NCBI RefSeq assembly: GCF_025024155.1 | Contig: NW_026251785.1 | Coordinates: 1 to 64,000 of the forward strand | DNA length: 64,000 nucleotides | Direction: 5' to 3' | Source of the DNA: Gamsiella multidivaricata | Taxonomy: Eukaryota > Mortierellomycota > Mortierellomycetes > Mortierellales > Mortierellaceae | In this document: piece after piece, positions 1 to 10,859 of the stretch | How positions within the stretch are numbered: position 1 is the stretch's first letter | Layout: the number at the start of each line of letters is the position of its first letter | Position numbers and translations under genes: made by a program | The notes under the pieces: generated by a model | The model's database searches: none | What the model saw: only the letters and a program-made list of their open reading frames with translations | Told to the model about the DNA's origin: nothing

Positions 1-4
1 TTCA

Positions 5-1717
5 ATGCAGAGACCAACCTATGGGCCTGTCAATATCTTGCCACCATCCGGATCAGTCTCAACAACAACACGCCCACAGAAGGCAGGCGATCCACCATAT
101 CATTATAACCGTCCCCGTACACCTTATTTCAGCACCAGGATAGTGGCCAACATCACAGGGTATGTGGAATTGCCGCGGGTAGCTGCCATGTCAGTACAGG
201 ACGTCAAGAACTTGAGAGACGCGCATCAAATTTACGTTCAAGGAAAGCAGATTCCAAAGCCAGTCCTATCCTTTGACGATTGCCGCCTTCCTTCAATAAT
301 GCATGCGAACCTTATCGAGAACGGATACATTCAACCGCGCGGGGCTCAAATGCAGGTCGTTCCAGCAGGTCTATGTGGGCGGGACATGATCGTATCGGCG
401 GAAACAGGAGCAGGAAAGACAGCAGGGTTCTTGATCCCTGTTTTGACTCATGCCTACGGCCTGTCCCAGTTGCCAGGAGAAGCAATGGAGGGTCCATATG
501 CCCTGGTATTGACGCCAACCCGAGAATTGGCCATCCAGATCGAGGAGATTATTAAGTCCATGGTCAAAGGCATGCCCAATATGCGTACGGCATCACTTAT
601 AGGTGGCCAAGCCATGGCGAACCAGGTTCACCGACTGAAGCAAAACATCCAGGTCGCCATCGCAACACCTGGGCGGTTGGTGGATATTCTAGCTAGGCAT
701 GGTGAAATATCGTTCTCCAACGTGTTTTGCCTTGTCCTAGACGAGGTGGATCTAATGTTCAGTATGGGCTTTCGGAAGCAAGTAGTACGAATCCTCAATG
801 TCCTCCCGGAACCGCCCAGTGGAAGGCAGACCATTATGTGTTCAGCCACGATCTCGAAACAGATCGAACAGTTTACTGCGAAGCTATTGCACAACGCCAT
901 CAACATCCGCATTGGCGATATCAAGAAGAAGGTTCTCAAGGACGATCAATCCTGCGCCCGCATCTCGAGCGTATTTTCGCCATCATCGCAGATCAAGCAA
1001 ACAATCCTCTGGGTCGAGAACGCCTCCAAGATGAAGCAATTGTTATCGCTTCTTCATGACCCTACTTATTTTCGTCCGCCAGTCTTGATTTTCGTCGAAT
1101 CTCGAGTGGGAGCTGAGCTTTTGGCTCATGCGATCCAAGTGAAATGCCCTTCCATTACCGCAGTATCAATGCACGGAGACAGGTCTCATGACGAGCGATC
1201 GGCCATTATAAAGTCGATCTTGGATGGCACCGTTCCTGTGGTTGTTGCAACGGGACTCCTGGCTCGAGGATTGGATCTTAAGGTTGCGACGGTTATCAAC
1301 TTTGACATGGCTCCATCCATTCAGGAGTACGTCCACCGTGTGGGGAGAGCGAACCCTGACGCTGCAACCAAAGCCGCCGCTGGGATCCGAAGAGGCCCAA
1401 AACTGGGCGGAATGGCCTGGGCAATCACGTTTATCAACAACGACCATTATTCGCTCCTCGGCGAGTTTGCCAACATGCTTCATGGATTGGCTTTTGAGCA
1501 AGTAACGCCGCTTCCGATCCAATTGAAGCAGCTCGTGGTCGCCACTCCTCCCATGCAAAACTCTGGACAAACATCGAGCCGATCAGCTCAGAAGGGACCT
1601 GGTGCAGCAAAGACATTCAAGTCCACTCCTCCAAAGCGCAAGGCTAACTCATCTCAATGCCAGCAGGGTCAGCATAGATATTCGGGGCAAAGGGGCAAGA
1701 AGCGCAAGCGAGCCTAA
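5..1717 (+). CDS. DDX59-like DEAD-box ATP-dependent RNA helicase
   Basis: This 570-residue reading frame has the two RecA-like domains of a superfamily 2 RNA helicase. Motifs in order: I SAETGAGKT (about residue 131), Ia PTRELAIQ (171), Ib ATPGRL (219), II DEVD instead of DEAD (246), III SAT (280), IV VLIFVES, V ARGLDL (420) and VI HRVGRA (445). The segment before the core (YVQGKQIP, LPSIMHANLIENGY) and the GLCGRD and NFDMAPS stretches resemble animal DDX59 more than other DEAD-box families. The Q motif is degenerate (GAQMQ instead of PTPIQ). Motif VI is followed by an in-frame insertion of roughly 13 residues before the ITFIN strand. The C-terminus is basic (KKRKRA), suggesting nuclear or RNA contact. 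The frame stays open to base 2, so an upstream N-terminal part, for example the HIT-type zinc finger known in animal DDX59, could lie outside the window. Family assignment is good; the specific substrate is unknown. Confidence 0.85.
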   Translation: MQRPTYGPVNILPPSGSVSTTTRPQKAGDPPYHYNRPRTPYFSTRIVANITGYVELPRVAAMSVQDVKNLRDAHQIYVQGKQIPKPVLSFDDCRLPSIMHANLIENGYIQPRGAQMQVVPAGLCGRDMIVSAETGAGKTAGFLIPVLTHAYGLSQLPGEAMEGPYALVLTPTRELAIQIEEIIKSMVKGMPNMRTASLIGGQAMANQVHRLKQNIQVAIATPGRLVDILARHGEISFSNVFCLVLDEVDLMFSMGFRKQVVRILNVLPEPPSGRQTIMCSATISKQIEQFTAKLLHNAINIRIGDIKKKVLKDDQSCARISSVFSPSSQIKQTILWVENASKMKQLLSLLHDPTYFRPPVLIFVESRVGAELLAHAIQVKCPSITAVSMHGDRSHDERSAIIKSILDGTVPVVVATGLLARGLDLKVATVINFDMAPSIQEYVHRVGRANPDAATKAAAGIRRGPKLGGMAWAITFINNDHYSLLGEFANMLHGLAFEQVTPLPIQLKQLVVATPPMQNSGQTSSRSAQKGPGAAKTFKSTPPKRKANSSQCQQGQHRYSGQRGKKRKRA

Positions 1718-1737
1718 CGATTCAACCTTTTATTGAA

Positions 1738-1743
1738 AATAAA
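1738..1743 (+). terminator. poly(A) signal of the helicase gene
   Basis: A canonical AATAAA lies 21 bases after the helicase stop codon. It suggests a short 3' UTR. Confidence 0.55.
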
Positions 1744-1904
1744 GTTATGGTGGCAAATCGTGGCAGTGAAGAAAAAAGCGAGGGAAAAATGACAACAGTC
1801 CCGGGTTGGGATGACAAAATAAAAAAAAAAGGATACTTCGGAAGGAATGCCTCCTTTTTCACTTTGACATCGACCATTCCCGAATCCACTCCACAGGAAT
1901 AGAC

Positions 1905-3354
1905 ATGTTGAATGCCGCAGGAACTTTGCTATGGCACCATGCCACGATTAATGCCACCAGAGCAGGACAACTTCTTGCTAGAAACACTCAACAGTACATC
2001 CCTTCCGTGCCTCTCGTGCCACACCGATTCTGCAATCACGCCTCTGTCCAGTACAAGCATGCCCAGGCCAGGAACCTGTCTATGCGGTCATGGAGGATTA
2101 TTAAGGATAGAGATACGTTTACGCGATCGGCCAAAGCAATTAGTGTACATCAACAGCAGAGGCGTCGACCTCATGGACCAGCAGGTATTACACTCGGATC
2201 AAGTCCAATGCACCTATCAACCGCAGTGACGCAACAGCTCGATGACACCAAGACACAGGCGGCACCTCTTGCAGCACCTGGCACCTGGTTGGACCGCATG
2301 CCAAAATCTATTCAGCCCTATCTGTATTTGACACGTATCGATAAGCCGATCGGAACGTGGTTGCTTTATTGGCCTTGTGGTAAGTGATTCTACTTTCAGT
2401 TTGTATGAAATTGTTATAACAATTGTCATGTCTGGTGATATCAATTCGCGGCTTTTATTCTCATAGCGTGGGGAATCACCATGGCCTCTTATAGTGCTCA
2501 TCTGCCATGGACTTCAACACTCTACACCATTGGACTGTTTGGGACAGGAGCCATTATCATGCGTGGAGCAGGCTGCACCATTAATGACCTCTGGGATCGG
2601 AACATTGACAAAAAGGTGGAGCGGACAAAAGTCAGGCCATTGGCTTCCGGCGCTGTCACGCCGTCGCAAGCAATCGCCTTTCTAGGCTTGCAGCTTGGTG
2701 CAGGATTAGCTGTTTTGACTCAGCTCAACATGTACAGGTAAAGAGGCACCGATTGCAACACTGTCATAAAGTGTCCTTGACGTATAGTATTAATATCCCT
2801 TTATCATTCAACCGTATAGTGTATTGCTGGGGGCATCTTCATTATCGCTAGTGGTGACGTACCCTGCAATGAAGCGTATCACCTATTGGCCGCAGGTCGT
2901 TTTAGGCCTGGCCTTTAATTGGGGTGCCTTGCTAGGGTCTTCTGCCATGCTAGGCGCAACGAATTGGCAGGTCGCTCTTCCATTATACATCTCTGGAGTG
3001 TGCTGGACGCTTGTGTACGATACCATCTATGCTCATCAGGACAAGAAAGATGATATCAAGATTGGTGTCAAGTCCACTGCATTACGATTCGGAGACAAGA
3101 CAGCTGAATACCTGACTGGGTTCTCAGCAGGCATGGTGTCCCTTTTGGCACTAGCGGGCTATATGAACGACCAAGGGCCGTTGTTCTATGCCCTCTCGGT
3201 TGGCGGAGCAACAGCCCATCTGACATGGCAGCTCAAGACAGTTAATTATGAGAACCCGGCGGACTGTTGGAGCAAATTTGCAAGCAACAAGTGGACGGGC
3301 GCCTTGGTGTTCAGCGGTATTGCTGGAGACTACGTGAGCCGAGTGCTGATGTAG
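1905..3354 (+). CDS. COQ2: 4-hydroxybenzoate polyprenyltransferase, mitochondrial (COQ2)
   Basis: Three exons, 1905-2379, 2467-2737 and 2820-3354, join in frame (introns 87 and 82 bp, GT..AG) to a 426-residue UbiA-family membrane prenyltransferase. It attaches the polyprenyl chain to 4-hydroxybenzoate in ubiquinone synthesis at the mitochondrial inner membrane. Both Asp-rich magnesium/diphosphate motifs are present: NDLWDRNID near residue 197 and [12 protein letters not shown] near 315. [14 protein letters not shown], at the exon 1 to 2 junction, is a hallmark of COQ2/UbiA. The first ~120 residues are basic, Ser/Thr-rich and lack acidic clusters, as expected for a mitochondrial presequence, and the start is the first ATG of the open frame. 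Several hydrophobic helices follow each Asp-rich loop. Confident family and role. Confidence 0.95.
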
Positions 3355-3359
3355 ATGCA

Positions 3360-3365
3360 AATAAA
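3360..3365 (+). terminator. poly(A) signal of COQ2
   Basis: AATAAA begins 6 bases after the COQ2 stop codon. Confidence 0.5.
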
Positions 3366-4147
3366 TAGAATTTAGACATTATCTGTTTTATGGGGCTGGC
3401 GGTACTTGATCGCCCAATCATCCTGGGATTTTTTGCAGCTGATGCATGGGTGCCGGCGGGGACTAGTTTGCGGGTCTTGGGGGCGTTTCCCCTCCCCCCT
3501 GTGTAACGTTATTCTCCACGAGTCTCATGTAAGCACGGTTTGTGCAACATCAACAAGGTTTCAGAATCATTTATATGGGATAACTGAAAATGTACGCGCG
3601 CATGTGTATCGTGAAGACCAGCAGTGATAGCTAGTAAAGGATTATTATTGCCCGCATATGTTACGGTATTAGTGCTTCATAAAATGGTGTGATTATCCAA
3701 GGTGTATCGCGATATTATGGGTGGCTGGCTATACTATAGTTATGAAGATAAAGTACCGATAGAACAAAGAAGAAATTCTACACCATTGCGTCTAGGAATA
3801 TAAATATCTAGTACGGGGTCAGCAGCGGAGACCAGAAGCATAGAAAGCTGAGGCACCCCCGAGGCCCTGCAGGCAGTCCCTTCGTTCAGGAGCACCAGGA
3901 CGGATGGCCATCATTCCGATGTTGTCTGCATCTGTGAATTCTAGTACCATCTAACTCATTTTCAATCATTTGAAATATACCATTCCCAACTCCAAGGTTG
4001 CCGTCTGGGAACAATGGCGAAATCGGAATGGACCCTTTTTTCGCTACGTTAAAGTTTTCTGTGGCGAGGATCGCTGCCGCCATCCTTATATATTACCAAA
4101 TTGACACTGTTTCTTGTCGCATTGCATTTTCTTTTCACTTCACCACA
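3366..4147 (+). other. intergenic, no gene seen
   Basis: About 780 bases without a convincing coding region; the small open frames show no recognisable domain. The last part is the presumed promoter and 5' UTR of the downstream GH16 gene. Confidence 0.6.
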
Positions 4148-5890
4148 ATGACATGCCTAAAAGTTCTTACACAAGTCGTCGTCGTCGTAGCTCTATCAGT
4201 AGCTCGGACACATGGATCGCCCTCACCTGCTACTCTATCGACCAGCGTCAACTTGACCCCTGTGGCACCGGTTGTTTCTAGTAATGTTACTGAAGGATTT
4301 TGCCGCAATCATCCTGGCGGTGGCAAATGTCCCGAGTATGCCCCATGTTGTCTCAATGGCTACTGTTCCGGTGAGTATACTATATCTAATGCAATTGCTT
4401 GAGGCATAGCTTCTGTTCCTGAAACATCTAATTTCTGACAAGTTGCCAAAATAATTGCTCTTTGAAGACGATCCCCGGTATTGTTCGGTCGGATGCCAGC
4501 CAAAGAACTCTTGGAAGGAGACTAGCTGCTTTCCTCAAACATACTGCTCAAATATTCATGAGGTATATACTGATGGCGCAAACAATCCGTGTTTGATGCA
4601 ATCTCAGTAATCTAATGTGCTGACCTTAGCCTGGTTCTCACCCGAAAATTCAGGAGTTTGACCAGCCGAGGTTAGCAATCTTAAGAACTTTCGATGGCAA
4701 TCCCAATGACTACGACTTTAGTAGGTGTATGCCGTTCAAAGCTTTTTATCAATTACAAATGACAAACACCTTCATTGCACGCAATGTTGTTAACACGAAC
4801 ACGACCGTTGTACCACAGCAATCGATTATAACGCTGACAGCGTGGCCGTGCAAGACTCGAAACTCAAAATTGCAATGAAGCTGGACAGCGTTCCCAATTC
4901 TTACGGTCGTCCCCAAGGCCTAGGTTCTGTAGTTTCAACCACACGTTTCATGCAATATGGCAAAGTTGCGGCTCGAATCAAGACCGGATCTAGCTCTCCA
5001 GGAGTGGTGTCTGCTTTCATTATTCGGAATGAGGACCCAGGTGATGAGATCGACTTTGAGTTTGTGGGACGCGATCCTTCTGAAGCACAGACCAATTTTT
5101 ATTACAGGACTCCGCCAGATATGAACACGACCCTGATCGACTACAGCAACTCAGGCAAGGAACCACTGGGAGTGAACACGGTGCTGGATTTCCATGACTA
5201 CGAAATTGAATGGATGCCAGATTACCTCATATGGAGGGTCGATGGTAAGGTCATCCGAAGCATATTCAAAAACCAGACAAAGAACGATTTTGATCCTGTA
5301 TCTGGCGCTTCCATCATCGACCAAGCAACAGGACAGATTAGAAAGAAATATCCATCAACACCGGCAAGGATTCAGTTCGGGATCTGGGATGGAGGCCAAG
5401 GACAGGAGGGTACGGCTGCCTGGGCGGGCCATCCGACGGATTGGTCCAAAACAAACCAGATGTATGAGATTCAAGTCGATTATATCGATATTCAATGTTG
5501 TAAGTTTGCAGTCTCTATTTTTTGCTATGCCCTTCCCCTTTATAAATCTTGTCTTGCTGACGATGACTCTTGCCCTTCCCTTGCCCTAAACTTGTTCTGT
5601 TTCGACGGACAGTTTATACCGGAAACGGGACTCTGAAATGGCCCCCGCCTGGATATGGTCCGACTAAGACCCACGCGGGCCCATACTATACTCCGGGTCT
5701 CGACGGCTTGCCATCGAATGCTGGTGATAGCCACTACAACGAAAACCTCCCATTGCACCCCTATGTGCCATTTTACAAGAATCCAAAGTTGATAGTCCCC
5801 GCAGGGTGTCTGCTGGGCATTGCGCTCATTGCTGCCGCAGCAATCGAGGTTACGAAACGACGTCGTCTAGCCAGAGTGCGTTGGCAGTGA
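4148..5890 (+). CDS. Crh-type GH16 chitin-glucan transglycosylase
   Basis: Five exons, 4148-4370, 4468-4562, 4630-4720, 4819-5499 and 5613-5890, keep one frame and give 455 residues. A signal peptide (MTCLKVLTQVVVVVALSVA) is followed by a Cys-rich chitin-binding-like region spread over exons 1 and 2, as in Crh proteins. The GH16 domain has the Crh catalytic motif DEIDFEFVG near residue 212, where the two Glu are nucleophile and acid/base and the Asp lies between them. This family crosslinks chitin to beta-glucan in the fungal wall. The end differs from the usual GPI signal: a hydrophobic helix (VPAGCLLGIALIAAAAI) is followed by a strongly basic tail ending RRRLARVRWQ. This suggests a single-pass anchor with a cytoplasmic tail. 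Family is confident; substrate preference is inferred. Confidence 0.9.
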
Positions 5891-6858
5891 ACAGAAGGAT
5901 GGTGCACAATGAGACCACAACAAATAGTTCATCAGCATGGCATATATAGTTTTATTTGTTTACTCCTATTCTAGCAGCTAATATGTACATGATAGCATGG
6001 GCAGTGCTCAACAGCATTCGTCGGCTATAGCTAACGTTATGATCAAAGTAGAAGATGGCAGGCACCTGCTGATCCACACTATGCGATGTTACTCCTTTTT
6101 CCCTGTACAATGGCTAGAAGAGTGAAAATGCGTGCGCTTGAGAGAGAGAATGGGCAACACTTTGAGGACGTCATGAGAATGAGTTTAGGCGGGGACGAAT
6201 GGAGCCCTTTGTCTCCGTCGGAAAGACTGGGTCCGATCTCTCCGCCCTATTTTGGTTCTGATGCTCTCTCATCCAACGGACCATGCCAGACGCAGCCATC
6301 TAAGATGTCATATGGAGAGCGGAGGGGAGAGGTAATAAAGCGCGCGAGCAGGAGCAGATGAAGGCTGAAGTACACGATCTGTCTCGTTTGTCTCCTGCTG
6401 GGGCCCATTTAGCGTTTGAGTCCTATCCCAAAAATAAAGTGGTTGAGCATCGCTTCAGTCCCCACTCTTCTTTCTTTCTTCCTTGCGTTTTCCCACTCTC
6501 GATCTTATCCGATCCATCGCTTCTCCTCCATTCTCTCTCATCTTTCCTCTTCCTATTCTTCATCCCCTCTCTTCCCCACGCTCTCTTTATCTCCTTCTCT
6601 CGCACTGCTCTCCCCTCTCCCCTCTCCCTCTCCCTCTCCCAACTTCCTCTCCCCACTCCCTCTCTCCACTCCCTCTCCCCACTCCCTCTCTTTATTTCAT
6701 TTCTCGCACTGTACCTGAGACCTTTTTTTGTGGAACAAACTTAAAGCAATTTTAGCAACATCTCTATCTCTTCCCTCTCACATACTGCCTATATCCACTC
6801 TGTCTTGTCCATTCTCATCCCCATTCACCATCATCCCCTTCATCTGTCCTGAGCACCA
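5891..6858 (+). promoter_or_regulatory. intergenic region with pyrimidine-rich leader of the GH5 gene
   Basis: No gene is seen here. From about 6468 to 6706 the plus strand is almost entirely C and T (repeats of CTCTCCC and TTCCTC). The GH5 start follows at 6859. Similar tracts precede other genes in this window, so it is read as a promoter/5' leader element; its open frames are low-complexity artefacts. Confidence 0.5.
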
Positions 6859-9800
6859 ATGCCGAGCGGACAGGACCACCCCGCACACCAGGAGACAGCA
6901 GCTCCTGCAGCTGCTGGCCCTCGTATCGAACAGCCCTCAGCCCTGCCTGCAATGACCTTCCGCCCCCACCACCTCAAAGCTCAGGAGCTGAAACACACCC
7001 ACTCGTACTCTTCCATGTCCTCCTACGCATCCTCCGTCGGATCCAACAGCGATGACAATTCCTCCCCCACCTCCTCTTCAGAGGAGGAGAGGACCGTCGC
7101 CGCCAAGAAAGCTGCCTCGGCCTCGAAGCGTAACAACGAGCGCAGGCCCGGTGGAGGCACTCCACTCCGACCTGCTGGAAAGGCGCAAGATTGGTATTCT
7201 GGAGGGCGGATCTCCTCCAACGGACGTTGGTTCCGAGACTCATTAAACAGGACACTGCTGCTTCGAGGTGTCAACCTTTGCGGGAGCTCAAAGCTGCCGA
7301 CTACCCCCAACGGAAGCTCGCATCTAAACGAGGGGTTCTTTGACCACCGCAACGTTTGCTTCTTGGGCCGACCCTTTCCACGAGATCAAGCAGACGAACA
7401 CTTTTCGAGACTGAAGCGATGGGGCCTGACCTTTGTGCGGTTATTGGTTCCCTGGGAAGCATTAGAGCACTCTGGGCCGTAAGTCATCAATGATTGCTGA
7501 TCTGCCAAGCTTTGATAGTGGAACATTTTTTTTTTTTTTTGTTTGCGGCTCATTGGATGGTACCGATTGCCGAAACGCTCTTCTCCTTTCCTTCCTCCCT
7601 TCCTTCGAACCTTCAGGCCACCAATGGTCCTGTTAATCGTACCACACATTTTGTTATCAATTCCTTGCGGCCTTACTACAGTCTTGCAGTGCTCACACGA
7701 GATGCCCTCCAAACATATATCATGCAGACATTCATGCTTATTTGTTAGGCTTCAAACAAACGAATTATCGCGATAGCTTCTGCGAGAGGGTGAAGGAAGG
7801 TTTGGCAAACGTAAAACTGTAATCCATCCTCCGCTCTCGATGAACCAAGGGACACATTCGAATTTCGGATTTAAATATATCGTTTTGCATAATTGGGTGC
7901 AGGCGTGTGTGTGTCGTGCATTTGCAATTAAAAGAAGCGGAAATGAACAAAAGCCGTCTGGATGTAGACTGGCTAATAATGAATCCCCTTTGTTTTATTG
8001 TTTTATTGCAGTGGAATATACGACGACAAGTTTATCGACTCGTTGGTCGAGCTGATTGAGCTTATGCCCAAGTACGGCATCAAGTGCTTCATCGATCCAC
8101 ATCAGGACTGCTGGTCCCGGTTTTCTGGTGGGTCAGGAGCACCAGGATGGACTTTTGAGGCAGCTGGACTGGACATGACAAAGTTCAAGGCCACAGGAGC
8201 AGCCTACGTTCATAACACGAACCAATATCCTGGGGATTCACCGCCCATGGTCTGGCCTACCAACTACACCAAACTCGCTGCCAGCACCATGTTCACGCTC
8301 TTCTGGGCAGGAGACACATTTGCACCCAACAAGACATACCAAGGAGAGCCGATTCAGCAGTTCCTGCAAAATAGATACCTGGAGTGCTACAACTACCTCG
8401 CAAGGTGAGTAGAGTCTCATGCAGGCGGTCTGTTGAACTGTCTTTCAAGCAACTCATCATCCTAACAACTCGTCTTTTTTTTTTCTCTCGTAAAAACAAT
8501 GGTTATTGAAAAATAGACGACTGTGCCATCTTGACGCGGTCATCGGCTTCGAGATCATGAATGAGCCCCAGTAAGTGTTCTACTCCCATCTCTTCGGACT
8601 CTTTCAGGTATAGTTGCCATTTCATCCTTTATCGACTAACCTGAACATTTCTTTTGATCTATATAGTCCCGGATACATCGGCTTGGAAAATCTCAAACAG
8701 TACGACTTCAACTCAAACCTGATTTTTGGCGACTCGCCCTCAGCGCTGGAAGGATTTGCTTTGGGGGATGGCATGACGGTGCCGATCGAAGTTTGGGTCA
8801 AGTCGTGGCCGCTCCCGACAAAGAAGCACAGGACGCGTTTGATCAACACGGAAAAGGAGTCGGCATGGCTCGAAGGAGAGTGTCTCTGGAAGCAGCACGG
8901 TGTGTGGAGCGTGAATCCCAAGACAGGACAGCCTCAGGTCGACAAACCAGACTATTTCACAAAAGACCCCATTACAAACCGAATTATCGACTTTTCGAGA
9001 TTCTACCTCGACTTTATCGGAAAATACTCCAAGGCAATCCAAAGCGCTATTCCATCTGCTTTCGTTTTCGTAGAGCCCGTCCCCAACGAACCACCACCGG
9101 TTTGGGGTCCAGGCGATCACGAAGAAAACATCGTCTATGCACCACATTGGTATGACCTTCATTCAGTCTTCAACAAAGCATTCGATGGCCGCATTACTCA
9201 CGATGTACAAGGGTTAAGCAAGGTATGGAATATTCACCAATGGTTGCAGCAATGATCCGTCCTCCTACTGTATCATGTGTATAAATTGCTAATCACAGCA
9301 ATGTTTGGACACACGCACAGGGAAAGAATGTGTTTGCGGCCACTTATTTTGGTTTGAAGGGCGCAAGGAAGAACTATCGTGGACAGCTCTCGAACCTCCT
9401 CAACCAAGGTTTGCAGAACGTTGGCAACAAGCCCTGCCTAATTGGAGAGTGCGGCATTCCTATGGACATCAACCGGCGCAGAGCGTTCCTGAATGGCGAT
9501 TTCGGCCACCATTCAAAATTTCTGGATGCTGTGCTCTCAGCCATGGAGGCGAACTTGCTTAGCTTCACGTAAGAGACACACATCAACTTTCATTTGGAGG
9601 TACCAGGAGGTGCTTCTTTAGTAAGATTGGAGGCTAACTTTTGATGCTTCACTCATCACTTCTCAAATTAGATTATGGAACTACAATGCGACGAATGATA
9701 ACACGTACGGAGATCATTGGAACGGAGAGGATTTCTCCATCTTCTCGCTCGACTCCCCCCAAGGTTCTCCTGACCTCAACCGGAGTCGGTCCCCTGGATC

Positions 9801-10859
9801 GGACTCGCGTGTAACATTGCGACAACAGGCACCAAATTTTGCAAAGGAAGTGATGAAGCGGTCAGCCACTTCTAGTGCAGAGTTCTCGTCAAAGATGCAA
9901 ATCAGGCGGGCAGGAAACGAATCCTTGGCTCAGATTGACCTAGAAGAAAAGCTGGAAGTTCAGGTTGATGAATTCGAGTCGGTGCCGATCAATGAAGAGG
10001 ATGTAGTACCCATCGATTCGCCATTCGACCGCTCTTACTTTCGCTTTGAGGATGAGGAATCGGACGATGGCCGGTATCATGAATCGCATGTCGGCGGACG
10101 GGCCCTCGATGCTGTCGTGGTAAGCCCACATGCTGGATCATATCCCCGTCCTGTAAACCGGCGTGTAATGACAGGCGGACGCTAATTTTGCTATTTTTCT
10201 ATCATTCCCGCTGGTAATTATAGCGACCATATGCCGCCAAAGTTGCCGGAGAGCCAATCTCGACTGAGTTCAACCTCGCGACTCTCCAGTTCACATTCAG
10301 GTTTTGCAATTATATCCAAACACCCGTTCCCGTCGTCCATGTGTCGTCGCCCGAGACGCGGACTCCGCGCACGCCGTCGTCGGATTCATCTGAATCAAAC
10401 GATTCGACTGTGAACTCACTGAAGCTGCCATATTCGAATCCTGAGATGAACTCGTCCTTTATTGGACACCCTCCGGAGGGCAGTGCGATGGCCTTTGAGA
10501 CCGAAGTTTTCGTCCCTTCGTACCATTACGACGAGACTGGACTTGAGATTTTAGTGAGCGATGGTGACTGGCGCTATGTGAAGGAACGCCAGACTCTGTA
10601 TTATAGACATCATGACACGAAACCGGGCGCTGTGCACTCGATCCAGATCAAGCCCCTCAACGGAGCTATGCCGCTCGTCTCCATGGGCAATAACAACTCT
10701 TCTGACACATCTCTCAGCAAACCGACGACACCTGAGCCTTACAGTCGCTCCCACATGTCGAAGGTGCAGGAGCCGTCCAAGCTGAAGTCCGAGGCAGTAT
10801 ATGGAAGAGAACGCGTTAAGCCTGAGAGTGAGACGGGATGCGTATGCACCATCATGTAG
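6859..10859 (+). CDS. GH5 sterylglucosidase / glucocerebrosidase (EGCrP-like)
   Basis: Seven exons, 6859-7478, 8012-8404, 8517-8570, 8667-9222, 9321-9568, 9672-10119 and 10224-10859, join in frame to 984 residues. The core matches fungal endoglycoceramidase-related GH5 proteins, which remove glucose from sterylglucosides or glucosylceramide. Visible landmarks are GGRISSNGRWF, LLRGVNLCGSSK, FIDPHQDCWSRFSGG, the acid/base Glu in EIMNEPH (about residue 352) and the nucleophile Glu in IGECGIPMD (about 582). There is no signal peptide; the first ~90 residues are Ser-rich and disordered, so the enzyme is probably intracellular. A Ser/Glu-rich insertion (about residues 650-800) separates the catalytic barrel from the C-terminal beta domain. 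The protein ends CVCTIM, whose last four residues fit a CaaX prenylation box. Intron 1 (533 bp) is long for this locus. Sterol versus ceramide specificity cannot be read from sequence. Confidence 0.9.
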
